Origin: Methylovirgula sp. 4M-Z18
Lineage (GTDB): Bacteria > Pseudomonadota > Alphaproteobacteria > Rhizobiales > Beijerinckiaceae
NCBI RefSeq assembly: GCF_037890675.1
Contig: NZ_CP149574.1
Coordinates: 2,204,874-2,268,873 of the forward strand
Length of the DNA stretch: 64,000 bases
Direction of reading: 5' to 3'
The stretch's first letter is position 1, and each line of letters opens with the position of its first letter. Positions 11,845-21,521 of the stretch are shown here, piece by piece. Below the pieces are notes generated by a model, which did not search any database, was not told where the DNA came from, and was given only the letters and a program-made list of their open reading frames with translations. A program made the position numbers and the translations under genes.

Positions 11845-13962
11845 TTAATCCACCCGCTCGAATAGGACGAGCGAACGGCCCTGCACGTCACAGATCTGGC
11901 CGACGCCAATATCGGCTTCCGGCAGGTCCGGATCGTCGGTGGCGAGCAGTCGCCTCCAGGCGGAGCCGTCATAGCAAGGTGGCAGCCGGAACGGCACGGG
12001 CTCATGATGGGCGTTGATAAGGACGAGCAAGGTGGCGTCCGAGCCGCGCTTGCGGATGCCGCTTGCTTGGGCACGGCCATCCAGGATCATGCCGAAGCAT
12101 GGAATCTCTGCCGGATCGTCCCAGTTGGCGCTGGTCATCTCCTCGCCGCCGTGGTGAATCCAGGTCACTTCGCGGACATCGATGGCTTCGTTGGTGCGCT
12201 CGCCGATCAGGTAGCGCGAGCGGCGCAAGATCGGGTATTTGCGTCGCAATTGCATGAGGCGGCGCACGAAATCGACAAGGTCGCGGTTCCGTTCGGCAAG
12301 CCCCCAATCCACCCAACTGATGTCGCTGTCCTGACAATAAGCGTTGTTGTTGCCCTGCTGGGTGCGGCCGAATTCGTCCCCGGCCAGGATCATCGGCGTG
12401 CCCTGGGACAGCAGCAGCAGCGCCAACATATTGCGCTGCTGGCGCGCGCGCAGCGCATTGACGCCAGGATCGTCCGTCTGCCCCTCGACGCCGCAGTTCC
12501 ACGAGCGGTTGTCGGCGCTGCCATCGCGGTTTTCCTCCCCATTCGCCTCGTTGTGGCGCTCGTTGTAGGAGACGAGATCGCGCAGGGTGAAGCCGTCATG
12601 GGCGGTGAGGAAGTTCACCGACGACCAAGGCTTGCGGCCGCGATGGTCGAACTTGTCAGGCGAGCCGCACAGGCGCCGGGCTAGCGCGGCGGGTCTCGCC
12701 TTGCCACGCCAGAAATCGCGAGCGGTGTCGCGATAGATATCGTTCCACTCCGCCCAACCCGGCGTGAAGCCTCCCACCTGGTAGCCGCCCGGACCGACAT
12801 CCCAGGGTTCGGCGATCAGCTTGACGTTTTCCAGCACCGGATCCTGCCCCACCGCCTTGAGGAAGCCGCTCTCGGGATTAAAGCCGTCCACATCGCGCGC
12901 CAGGATAGTGCCGAGGTCGAAGCGAAAACCGTCGACATGCATCTCGTTCACCCAGTATCGCAGGCTGTCCGTCACCATCTGAATGACACGCGGATGGCTG
13001 ACATTGACCGTGTTCCCGGTGCCGGTGTCATTGATGTAATAACGTTTCTGATCGGGCATCAGCCGGTAATAGGAAGCGTTGTCGATGCCTTTGAAGGACA
13101 GGGTCGGTCCAAGCTCGTTGCCCTCCGCGGTATGATTGTAAACCACGTCGAGGATGACCTCGAGCCCAGCATCGTGGAAGCGCGCCACCATCTGCTTGAA
13201 CTCGGCCAGCACGTTCTGCGGATCGGCGGCATAGCGCGGATCGGGCGCGAAGAAGCCGATAGAATTGTAGCCCCAATAGTTTCTGAGGCCACGGTTGAGC
13301 AGATGGTCGTCGTCCACGAACGTGTGGACGGGCAGAAGCTCCACGGTGGTGACGCCGAGCCCCCTGATGTGCTGCAGCGATTGGGTAGCGGCAAGGCCGG
13401 CATACGTGCCCCGCAGGTGCTCAGCGATATTGGGATGGCGCTGGGTGAAGCCCTTTGCATGGGTCTCGTAGATGATCGTCTGGTCCCAGGGGACAAGCGA
13501 GCGATTGCCAGGCCAGTCGAAGCGCGTGTCCACCACCATGCATTTGGGAATGAAGGGGGCGCTGTCACGCTCGTCGAAGGAAAGGTCGCCCTCGCCCAGC
13601 GTGTAGCCGAACACCGCCGGGTTCCAGGTCAGCGCACCGAAATGCGAGCGGGCGTAGGGATCGAGCAGGAGCTTATTGGGATTGAAGCGATGCCCCGCCT
13701 CCGGCTCATAAGGACCATGGACGCGATAGCCGTAGAGCATGCCGGGACTGACATCGGGCAGATAGCCGTGCCAGATCTCGTCGGTGAATTCCGGCAGTTC
13801 GATGCGCTCGACCTCCTGCTCGCCGCTCGCATCGAAGAGGCAGACTTCGACCTTGGTGGCATTGGCCGAGAACAGGGCGAAGTTGGTGCCCGATCCGTCC
13901 CATATCGCCCCGCGCGGATGCGGATGGCCCTCGCGGATTCTCGTCCTACCCAGATAGGTCAT
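11845..13962 (-). CDS. glgX: glycogen debranching enzyme GlgX
   Basis: Hydrolyses alpha-1,6 branches of phosphorylase-limited glycogen. The 705-residue protein has an N-terminal CBM48 (start to about residue 130, HPHPRGAIWDGSGTNFALFS), then a GH13 barrel with all four conserved regions: DVVYNHTAEGN, DGFRFDLGT (nucleophile Asp), LIAEPWDVG (acid Glu) and LTAHDGFTL, and a C-terminal beta domain. The start at 13962 follows a GGAAGGA-type ribosome site; 19 codons upstream are open but unlikely. The usual glg partners (glgA, B, C, P) are not adjacent. A maltooligosyltrehalose or TreX-type role cannot be excluded, as GlgX and TreX are close relatives. Confidence 0.92.
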   Translation of the reverse strand: MTYLGRTRIREGHPHPRGAIWDGSGTNFALFSANATKVEVCLFDASGEQEVERIELPEFTDEIWHGYLPDVSPGMLYGYRVHGPYEPEAGHRFNPNKLLLDPYARSHFGALTWNPAVFGYTLGEGDLSFDERDSAPFIPKCMVVDTRFDWPGNRSLVPWDQTIIYETHAKGFTQRHPNIAEHLRGTYAGLAATQSLQHIRGLGVTTVELLPVHTFVDDDHLLNRGLRNYWGYNSIGFFAPDPRYAADPQNVLAEFKQMVARFHDAGLEVILDVVYNHTAEGNELGPTLSFKGIDNASYYRLMPDQKRYYINDTGTGNTVNVSHPRVIQMVTDSLRYWVNEMHVDGFRFDLGTILARDVDGFNPESGFLKAVGQDPVLENVKLIAEPWDVGPGGYQVGGFTPGWAEWNDIYRDTARDFWRGKARPAALARRLCGSPDKFDHRGRKPWSSVNFLTAHDGFTLRDLVSYNERHNEANGEENRDGSADNRSWNCGVEGQTDDPGVNALRARQQRNMLALLLLSQGTPMILAGDEFGRTQQGNNNAYCQDSDISWVDWGLAERNRDLVDFVRRLMQLRRKYPILRRSRYLIGERTNEAIDVREVTWIHHGGEEMTSANWDDPAEIPCFGMILDGRAQASGIRKRGSDATLLVLINAHHEPVPFRLPPCYDGSAWRRLLATDDPDLPEADIGVGQICDVQGRSLVLFERVD

Positions 13963-14186
13963 GCCGCCATCCTTCCTTCCGGGAGATGCCGTGTCCAAAG
14001 CCACGGCACCCCTCTGCAACGAGCCCTACCTTGCGGTGGCTCCCATCCGATGGCTGACCCGGCTTCGCACGTTTCATTGGTATCCAAACAACCTGGATAC
14101 CATTGAAATATCGCGCCATGACAGGATCATTGCGACAGGAAAGAACTTTATTATTTCCACACAGGAGAAAGAAGCGATTTTCTTCC

Positions 14187-16013
14187 CTACTCGACCGTCA
14201 CGCTCTTGGCGAGGTTGCGGGGCTGATCCGCATCCTTCCCCATCAGGACGGCGGTATGATAGGCGATCATCTGCATTGGCACCGCATAAGGGATGGCGGC
14301 GAAATCCGGTGGCATCTCAGGCATGGTGATGGTCGCCATGACGTCCAGCGAGGCCTCTAGCGCCGCGCGGCTGTCGGAAATCAGAATAATCTTGCCGCCG
14401 CGCGCCGCCACCTCCTGCATGTTGGACACGGTCTTTTCGAACCACGGATCGTAGGGCGCCATGACGATGACGGGCATGGTCTCATCGATCAGTGCGATCG
14501 GCCCGTGCTTGAGCTCGCCCGCCGCATAACCTTCTGCGTGAATATAGGAAAGTTCTTTGAGCTTCAGCGCGCCTTCGAGCGCGAGCGGATAGGATGTGCC
14601 CCGACCGAGATAGAGCACGTCGTTGGTATGGGTGAGCTGATGCGCGATCATTTCGATCATGCTTTCGCGCTTCGCGGCTTCGGCCATCAGACCAGGTGTG
14701 TTGATGAGTTCCGCAACGAGCCGCCGCTCCGTTTCTTCGCTGAGCACGCCGCGCGCGCGGCCGAAAGCGATCGCAAGACAGGCGAGGACCGCCAATTGGC
14801 ACGTGAAAGCCTTGGTCGAGGCAACGCCGATTTCGGGCCCGGCAAGAGTCAATGCGGCAATGTCGCTTTCGCGCGCCATCGTGGATGTGGGCACATTGAT
14901 GACGCCAATAATGTGCTGGCCATGATCTTTCGCATAACGCAGCGACGCGAGCGTATCGGCCGTTTCGCCCGATTGCGAGACGACGATCATGACGCCGCTT
15001 TCTTCCATCGGCGCTTCGCGATACCGGAACTCCGACGCCACATCGATGTCGATGATGATCCGGGCGAATTTTTCGAACCAATATTTTGCCACGAGCCCGG
15101 CGATATAGGCTGTGCCGCAGGCAGAAATCGTGATGCGTGAAACCTTTGACGCGTCGAACGGAAGGTCGAACGGCAGCCGCACTCTGCCCGCCGCCATGTC
15201 GAGATAATGCGCCAGCGTGCGGCCGACGACTTCCGGCTGCTCGTGGATCTCCTTCGCCATGAAGTGACGATAATTGCCTTTGTCGATCAGAAAGGCGCTT
15301 GCCTGACTCTTGATCTTCTTGCGGTTGACCAAACGGCCCTTGGCGTCACGGAACTCTGCCGTGTCGCGAGTCAGAACTACCCAATCGCCATCCTCCAGAT
15401 AGGTGATCATTTCGGTGAACGGCGCCAACGCCAGCGCATCCGAGCCAAGATACATTTCACCGTCGCCGTAGCCCACGGCAAGGGGAGCGCCCTGCCGCGC
15501 GCCGATCAGAAGATTGTCCTCCCCATTGAACAGGAAGGCCAAGGCAAAGGCGCCGCGCAGTCTCGGCAATGCAGCAGCAACGGCGTCGGCCGGCGCCTTG
15601 CCCTGATTCATTTCGTCGGTGACGAGATGGGCGACGACCTCTGAATCCGTTTCGGTCGCAAACTTATGCCCCTTGCCCTGCAGTTCTTCGCGCAATTCGC
15701 GGAAATTTTCGATAATGCCGTTGTGAACCATCGCGACTTTGCCGGAGGCGTGCGGATGGGCGTTGTTTTCGGTCGGGCGGCCATGGGTCGCCCAGCGGGT
15801 GTGGCCGATGCCGATATGTCCCTTCAACGGCTCGGCGACGAGTTTGGCCGCGAGATTCTTCAGCTTGCCCTCGGCTCGCCGACGGGCCAGTTGCCCATCT
15901 TCCAACGTAGCGATGCCGGCGGAATCATAGCCGCGATATTCAAGCCGTTTCAGCGCCTCGATGATCTCAGGCGCCGCGGGCGCTTTTCCGACAATTCCGA
16001 CAATTCCGCACAT
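14187..16013 (-). CDS. glmS: glutamine--fructose-6-phosphate aminotransferase (isomerizing)
   Basis: Makes glucosamine-6-phosphate from fructose-6-phosphate and glutamine, the first step towards UDP-GlcNAc for peptidoglycan and LPS. The 608-residue protein begins MCGIVGIVG, exposing the Ntn nucleophile Cys2 after Met removal. The glutaminase domain fills residues 1 to about 240, followed by two SIS domains (SACGTAYIAGLVAKYWFE; SQSGETADTLASL; LGRGTSYPLALEGALKLKE) and the conserved C-terminal NLAKSVTVE. It follows glmU by 112 bp on the same strand, consistent with a glmUS unit. No glmS ribozyme-like element was recognised upstream, as expected outside Firmicutes. Confidence 0.97.
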   Translation of the reverse strand: MCGIVGIVGKAPAAPEIIEALKRLEYRGYDSAGIATLEDGQLARRRAEGKLKNLAAKLVAEPLKGHIGIGHTRWATHGRPTENNAHPHASGKVAMVHNGIIENFRELREELQGKGHKFATETDSEVVAHLVTDEMNQGKAPADAVAAALPRLRGAFALAFLFNGEDNLLIGARQGAPLAVGYGDGEMYLGSDALALAPFTEMITYLEDGDWVVLTRDTAEFRDAKGRLVNRKKIKSQASAFLIDKGNYRHFMAKEIHEQPEVVGRTLAHYLDMAAGRVRLPFDLPFDASKVSRITISACGTAYIAGLVAKYWFEKFARIIIDIDVASEFRYREAPMEESGVMIVVSQSGETADTLASLRYAKDHGQHIIGVINVPTSTMARESDIAALTLAGPEIGVASTKAFTCQLAVLACLAIAFGRARGVLSEETERRLVAELINTPGLMAEAAKRESMIEMIAHQLTHTNDVLYLGRGTSYPLALEGALKLKELSYIHAEGYAAGELKHGPIALIDETMPVIVMAPYDPWFEKTVSNMQEVAARGGKIILISDSRAALEASLDVMATITMPEMPPDFAAIPYAVPMQMIAYHTAVLMGKDADQPRNLAKSVTVE

Positions 16014-16125
16014 GCGACTGATGCTCCGTTCAATTCAACTCTTTGATCAAGCTTTAAGAAAATCCCGCCCGCGCGTGAAATCACGAATGGTGAAATCCGG
16101 TGACAGCCTTAAAAAAGCGCGATCA

Positions 16126-17505
16126 TCACTTTTTGTGGCTTTGCGCCTTGGCCGCGGCCTGCCGCGCATGAAACGACGCGGCCCACCCCTCCTTCATGAT
16201 CTGCCGGCCGCGCCCGACCGCCAACGCATCATCGGGCACGTCCTTGGTGATGACCGATCCTGAGCCGACATAGGCGCCGCGACCGATCTTGACCGGCGCG
16301 ACCAGCGCAGAATTCGAGCCGATAAAGGCCTGCGCACCGATCTCGGTGAGCGATTTGAAATAGCCGTCGTAATTGCAGGTGATGGTTCCCGCACCGATAT
16401 TCGCCTCCGCCCCGACCCGCGCGTCGCCGATATAGGAAAGATGGCTGACTTTGGCGCCCGCACCGATCGTGGCTGCTTTGGTCTCGACGAAATTGCCGAT
16501 TTTGACCTCCGGCCCGAGATCGGTGCCGGGCCGCAACCTGGCGAAGGGCCCGACCGTCGCACCTTGGCCGACGGTCGCGCCCTCCAGATGCGAGAAGGCG
16601 TGGATTACCGCGCCATCGGCAACTTTGACGCCTGCGCCAAACATCACATTGGGCTCGATCGTCACGTCGCGGCCGATCTCTGTATCATGCGCAAAAAATA
16701 CCGTCTCGGGCGCCTGCAAGGTCACGCCATCGCGCATCGCCCGTTCGCGTTTTCGCGCCTGAAACAAAGCCTCGCATGTGGCGAGCTGCACACGATCGTT
16801 GATGCCCATGACTTCGCTTTCTGGCACGACGAACACGCGGGATCGCAGGCCCTTGGCGCGAGCCACTTCGACACAATCGGTGAGGTAATATTCTTTTTGT
16901 GCATTATTCGGCCGGATCTGCGACAGGAGTTCCAGTGCGCGGTGTCCGTCAAGCGCCATGATGCCGCCATTGCACAGCTTCACGAGGCGCTCGGCCTCGC
17001 TCGTGTCCTTGTGCTCGCGAATCGCAATCAGGTCGCCGTCCTGAACCAGAAGCCGTCCATAGCCCGTCGGATCCTTGGCTTCGAACCCCAGCACCGCGAC
17101 CGTGGCGCCGCCCGCGATCAGCGCGCGCATGTGACGATAGGTTTCCGGCAAGACGAGCGGCGTGTCGCCGAAGGCGATGATGACGTCGTCATAGCCCTTC
17201 GCCAGTGTGTCACGGGCGGCGAGCACCGCATGCGCCGTGCCTTTGCGCTCCGCCTGCACGAAAATCTCGGCATCCGGGGCAAAGCGCCGCGCTTCGGCGG
17301 CCACATTGTCATGATCCGGGCCGATGACCACGGCGAGCCCATCGGCCTCAAAGGCCGCGACGCTCTTCAGCACATGGCCAAGCAGGGACAGGCCCGCGAC
17401 CTGATGGAGCACCTTGGGCTTGGCCGAACGCATACGCGTTCCCTCGCCCGCCGCCAGAATGATCGCCAAACAGGAGCGGCGGGGCACTTGGTCGTGATCG
17501 GTCAT
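16126..17505 (-). CDS. glmU: bifunctional UDP-GlcNAc pyrophosphorylase / glucosamine-1-phosphate N-acetyltransferase
   Basis: Carries out the last two steps to UDP-N-acetylglucosamine. The N-terminal uridylyltransferase domain (about residues 10-240) has the [18 protein letters not shown] signature; the C-terminal half is a left-handed parallel beta helix of hexapeptide repeats (for example [34 protein letters not shown]), which forms the trimeric acetyltransferase. 459 residues is the normal length. The start at 17505 gives a short leader before the signature. It lies upstream of glmS on the same strand and the two products act in one pathway. Confidence 0.97.
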   Translation of the reverse strand: MTDHDQVPRRSCLAIILAAGEGTRMRSAKPKVLHQVAGLSLLGHVLKSVAAFEADGLAVVIGPDHDNVAAEARRFAPDAEIFVQAERKGTAHAVLAARDTLAKGYDDVIIAFGDTPLVLPETYRHMRALIAGGATVAVLGFEAKDPTGYGRLLVQDGDLIAIREHKDTSEAERLVKLCNGGIMALDGHRALELLSQIRPNNAQKEYYLTDCVEVARAKGLRSRVFVVPESEVMGINDRVQLATCEALFQARKRERAMRDGVTLQAPETVFFAHDTEIGRDVTIEPNVMFGAGVKVADGAVIHAFSHLEGATVGQGATVGPFARLRPGTDLGPEVKIGNFVETKAATIGAGAKVSHLSYIGDARVGAEANIGAGTITCNYDGYFKSLTEIGAQAFIGSNSALVAPVKIGRGAYVGSGSVITKDVPDDALAVGRGRQIMKEGWAASFHARQAAAKAQSHKK

Positions 17506-17713
17506 TCAGCTTCCATTCACGTCATTGGTGAAAATAGAACTACGTCGCTCATTTTGCCCCGAAGGCGTCAAAAACAAGCTCGCCAATCTGGTTGATAGGC
17601 TATAGAGACAAACGGCGGTGTGTGGCTATCCTTATATACTGCGAATTTGCAAGTTCCAGCCAAAGGATACCTGAAGAGCCGATGGAACGAGCCAAAGCAG
17701 GTTTCTTGATTTG

Positions 17714-19249
17714 ATGATGGAACGTCGTGTTATCCTGAAAATGACCGCTGCCACATTTGCTGCCGGGATGACGCAATCTCTCTTCTCCCCAGCCTCAGCG
17801 CAGACCCCGCCTGCTCCGGCGCAACCTATTGCATTTGATCCGACCCACTTGGTGGAACAGGCGCGCGAGCTTGCAAAAAAGCCATTTGTCGCGCCCCCGA
17901 CCGATTTGCCCGAGCCGTTTACCGATCTCACCTATGATCAATATGTCGGCCTCCGCGCCAAGCCCGATGCGGTACAATGGGTCAAGGACAATGTCGGCTT
18001 CGAGATCGAGCCCCTCCACCGCGGCTATATTTTCTCGGCGCCGATGGAGATCAATCTCGTCGTGGACGGAACGGTGCAGCGGCTCGCCTACAAGGCCAGC
18101 GACTTTGATTTCGGGCATTTGCAGCCCCCGCTGAATATTGCAGACATCGGTTTTTCCGGGTTCCGTGTCCTGCAGCCGCGCGACAATGCGCCGGCGATCG
18201 ACGTGGCGATTTTTCAAGGGGCCAGCTTCTTCCGGGCCCTCGCTAAAGGCCAAGCCTATGGCGTTTCGGCCCGGGCGCTCGCGATCCGCACCGCGGATGG
18301 AGTCAAAGGCGAGGAGTTTCCAGTCATCCGCGCCGTATGGATCGAAAAACCGACCTTGGCCGCCAACGCCCTCGTCATCCATGCACTGTTGGATTCGGAA
18401 AGTGTTACCGGGGCTTATCGCTTTACCCTGCATCCCGGCGACGCCACAATCATCGACACGGAATGCACGCTCATTCCTCGAGTCGATATCGACCATTTCG
18501 GCCTAGCCCTCATGCAGGCAAGCTATCTCTTCGGCAGCCTGGACCGGCACCATTCCGAAGATATCCGCCCGAATGTCTATGACGTGAGCGGCCTGCAAAT
18601 CGAAAAGGGCAATGGCGAGTGGATTTGGCGGCCGGTCTCGAACCGCGAAACCCTACAGATTTCGGTGTTCGCCGACCAAAACCCCAAAGGATTCGGGCTT
18701 CTGCAGCGGGACCGCAATTTCGAGCGGTTCCAGGACGACGATCAGCATTGGGAGCGCCGCCCCTCCTTGTGGATCGAGCCGATCGGCGATTGGGGCGAAG
18801 GTTCGGTCATTCTGATCGAAATTCCGTCGGATTTCGAAGTTAACCAGAATATTATAGCCTATTGGCGGCCCAAACAGGTGCTCGCCGCCAACAGCGAAAC
18901 GCAATTTGCCTATCGCCAGTTCTGGTGCTGGCATCCACCCGCGCAACCGCCGCTCGCGCATGTGACCGGCGCGCGCAGCGGCAAGGCCGGCAAACGTCGC
19001 CGCTTTATGGTCGATTTCGCCGGTGATATTTTAGGTGACCCGGCTCAGAGTGGTGATATCAAGGCCAATCTGTGGGCGGGCGCCGGCACGATCTCGAACG
19101 TCAGGAGTTTTCCCTCACGCGAGACCAAGACCTTCCGGGTCAGTTTCGATCTTGATCCGGGCAGTGAAACCCTTGCCGAACTCCGCCTTGTGCTGGAGAA
19201 CGGCGGCAAACCAATGAGTGAGACTTGGCTTTATCGATGGACGCCTTGA
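17714..19249 (+). CDS. opgG: osmoregulated periplasmic glucan biosynthesis protein OpgG
   Basis: Periplasmic protein needed for assembly and branching of osmoregulated periplasmic glucans. About 511 residues with an N-terminal export signal (ERRVILKMTAATFAAG, cleavage near ASA-QT); the paired arginines and the following hydrophobic core resemble a Tat signal, as in OpgD, but the motif is not perfect. The MdoG domain starts at about residue 37 (FDPTHLVEQARELAKKPF) and includes the family segment GLRAKPDAVQWV; the C-terminal Ig-like part ends at the stop. Two ATGs lie in tandem at 17714 and 17717. The stop overlaps the opgH start, indicating coupled translation. OpgG versus OpgD naming rests on the neighbouring opgH. 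Confidence 0.92.
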   Translation: MMERRVILKMTAATFAAGMTQSLFSPASAQTPPAPAQPIAFDPTHLVEQARELAKKPFVAPPTDLPEPFTDLTYDQYVGLRAKPDAVQWVKDNVGFEIEPLHRGYIFSAPMEINLVVDGTVQRLAYKASDFDFGHLQPPLNIADIGFSGFRVLQPRDNAPAIDVAIFQGASFFRALAKGQAYGVSARALAIRTADGVKGEEFPVIRAVWIEKPTLAANALVIHALLDSESVTGAYRFTLHPGDATIIDTECTLIPRVDIDHFGLALMQASYLFGSLDRHHSEDIRPNVYDVSGLQIEKGNGEWIWRPVSNRETLQISVFADQNPKGFGLLQRDRNFERFQDDDQHWERRPSLWIEPIGDWGEGSVILIEIPSDFEVNQNIIAYWRPKQVLAANSETQFAYRQFWCWHPPAQPPLAHVTGARSGKAGKRRRFMVDFAGDILGDPAQSGDIKANLWAGAGTISNVRSFPSRETKTFRVSFDLDPGSETLAELRLVLENGGKPMSETWLYRWTP

Positions 19250-21468
19250 CGAGCCTCGCACCCATCCCAGCATCGGACCGGCTCCGCGAAACACCGCAGG
19301 ACCAGCAGGACGCGCACGCCTTGACCCAGGCGATGCCGCCTGAGTCCGCGCTTGAGATGCCGGTCCAGAGTTTCTCCCAATTCGCCCGCGCCAGCCGTCG
19401 CAAGCGGCAGGCACCGCACCTTGCGCGCTCGCCTTGGTTTTCACGGTTCGTCGTCTTTATCGGTGGTTTGGCCCTCACTGCCTATGGCGCATGGCAAATG
19501 TACCAAGTGGTCGACATCGGCGGCGTGACGTTGCTGCAGTGGGTGCTGCTCATTCTCTTCGTCATCAATTTCTCGTGGATCGCCCTCGCCTTCACCTCGG
19601 GCGTCGTCGGCTTCTTCTGGCTCCTGTCAGGGCGCGGCAAAGTGCCGCCCATGCCGAAAACCTTGAACGGCCGCACCGCCATCGTGATGCCGATCTACAA
19701 TGAAGCGCCGAGCCGTGTTTTCGGCGCCGTGCAGGCGATTTACGAGGATGTCCAGGCTACGGGCCTCGGCGAGCATTTCGACTATTTTTTCCTATCCGAC
19801 ACGACGAATCCCGATGTTTGGATCGCCGAGGAGCGCGCCTTGCTCGCCATGCGGCAGCGGCTCGGCCCCGATGCGCGGATCTATTACCGTCACCGCCCGA
19901 AGAATACCGCGCGCAAGGCCGGCAATATCGGCGATTTCGTTAGCCGTTGGGGCGGCGCCTACGATCACATGCTGGTCCTCGACGCCGACAGCCTGATGAC
20001 CGCGCATTCGATCGTCTGCCTCGCGGCGGCGATGGAAGCCGATCCCGACAGCGGCATCATCCAAACGCTGCCGCTGGTCATCAACCGTAATACGCTTTTC
20101 GCCCGCGTCCAGCAGTTCGCCGCCCGAATCTACGGGCCGGTGATCGCGGCCGGCCTCTCCTGCTGGATGGGCCGTGACGGCAATTATTGGGGCCACAATG
20201 CGATCATCCGCACCGCGGCTTTTGCCGCCCATTGCGGCCTGCCGAATCTCTCCGGGCGGCCGCCGTTCGGCGGCCACGTGCTAAGCCACGACTTCGTCGA
20301 AGCGGCGCTCATCCGCCGCGCCGGCTATGCGGTCTATATGCTGCCGGCGCTGGGCGGCTCCTATGAGGAAAGCCCGCCATCCTTGATCGATGTCGCGGCG
20401 CGCGACCGGCGCTGGGCGCAAGGCAACATGCAGCATCTGCGCATCCTGCCAGCGAAGGGCCTGCATCTTGCAACCCGCCAGCATTTCGCGACCGGCATCA
20501 TGGGCTACCTCGCCTCGCCCTTCTGGATGGCGCAATTGCTAGTCGGTATCATCATCGTGATTCAGGCGAGTTATATCCGGCCCGAATATTTCACCAGCGA
20601 TTTCTCGCTCTTCCCGGCCTGGCCGCGGTTCGACGCAGTACGCGCGTTGCAACTCTTCGGCACGACTATGGGGATCCTGCTGGCGCCGAAACTGTTCGGC
20701 CTAATCGTCGCCATTTTTGACGGCGAAACGCGGCGCGGCGCGGGCGGCGTCCTAGCCCTGTGCCTGTCCGCCGTCGTGGAAGTCGTAATGTCGGCGCTGC
20801 TCGCCCCGATCATGATGCTGATCCAGACCGGCTCGGTGATGCAGATCGTCTCGGGCCGCGACACGGGATGGAACCCGCAGCGCCGCGACGACGGATCGAT
20901 TCCCTTCGCGGATATCGTGCGGCGCCATCGCTCACATGTCGCCATGGGCATCGTGACGCTAATCGCCGGCCTCATGATCTCGCCGTCTCTGGTTGCCTGG
21001 ATGTCGCCGACGATCGCCGGCCTCGTCCTCGCCATCTTCATTTCCTGGGCGAGCGGGCAGAAATCGATCGGCCTCTTCCTGCGCCGGCTCGGGCTCTTGA
21101 CCACGCCCGAAGAGCTTGTGCCGCCACCGATCGCGGTGCGCGCCAATGCGCTTGCGGAAGAACTTGCCCAATTGGGGCTCGACGACGCGGATGGGCTCGC
21201 GGTGATTCACGACGATCCCACCTTCCGCGACATTCATGACGCCTTCTTGCCGGTTTCCAAGCCGCGTCGGCGCGGCGACATCGAGACGGAGCGGGCGGTC
21301 GCGGAGGCCAAGCTCAACGACGCGCGCGACCTGACCGAAGCCGTGGCGTGGCTGAAGCCCAAGGAGCGCATGGTTGTCTTACACGACCGCGCTCTGATCG
21401 ACGTCCTCGCCCGCCTGCCCGCCACGAGTGCCGACGCCGAAGTCCGGTCCATACGCCCGCGTCCATGA
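19237..21468 (+). CDS. opgH: glucans biosynthesis glucosyltransferase OpgH
   Basis: Inner-membrane family-2 glycosyltransferase that polymerises UDP-glucose into the linear glucan backbone exported to the periplasm. The ATG at 19237 starts 13 bases inside opgG. The roughly 743-residue protein has two N-terminal membrane segments (about residues 75-140), a cytosolic GT2 domain with IVMPIYNEAPSRVF, LDADSLMT (D-x-D) and the processivity motif RDRRWAQGNMQH, and several membrane segments further on. The soluble C-terminal tail of about 130 residues is where E. coli OpgH contacts FtsZ; whether that holds here is unknown. Confidence 0.95.
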   Translation: MDALTSLAPIPASDRLRETPQDQQDAHALTQAMPPESALEMPVQSFSQFARASRRKRQAPHLARSPWFSRFVVFIGGLALTAYGAWQMYQVVDIGGVTLLQWVLLILFVINFSWIALAFTSGVVGFFWLLSGRGKVPPMPKTLNGRTAIVMPIYNEAPSRVFGAVQAIYEDVQATGLGEHFDYFFLSDTTNPDVWIAEERALLAMRQRLGPDARIYYRHRPKNTARKAGNIGDFVSRWGGAYDHMLVLDADSLMTAHSIVCLAAAMEADPDSGIIQTLPLVINRNTLFARVQQFAARIYGPVIAAGLSCWMGRDGNYWGHNAIIRTAAFAAHCGLPNLSGRPPFGGHVLSHDFVEAALIRRAGYAVYMLPALGGSYEESPPSLIDVAARDRRWAQGNMQHLRILPAKGLHLATRQHFATGIMGYLASPFWMAQLLVGIIIVIQASYIRPEYFTSDFSLFPAWPRFDAVRALQLFGTTMGILLAPKLFGLIVAIFDGETRRGAGGVLALCLSAVVEVVMSALLAPIMMLIQTGSVMQIVSGRDTGWNPQRRDDGSIPFADIVRRHRSHVAMGIVTLIAGLMISPSLVAWMSPTIAGLVLAIFISWASGQKSIGLFLRRLGLLTTPEELVPPPIAVRANALAEELAQLGLDDADGLAVIHDDPTFRDIHDAFLPVSKPRRRGDIETERAVAEAKLNDARDLTEAVAWLKPKERMVVLHDRALIDVLARLPATSADAEVRSIRPRP

Positions 21469-21521
21469 TCACGGCAAAAGACTGCGCTGGCGCTCCAGCG
21501 CAGATGTCCTAAAATTGCGGC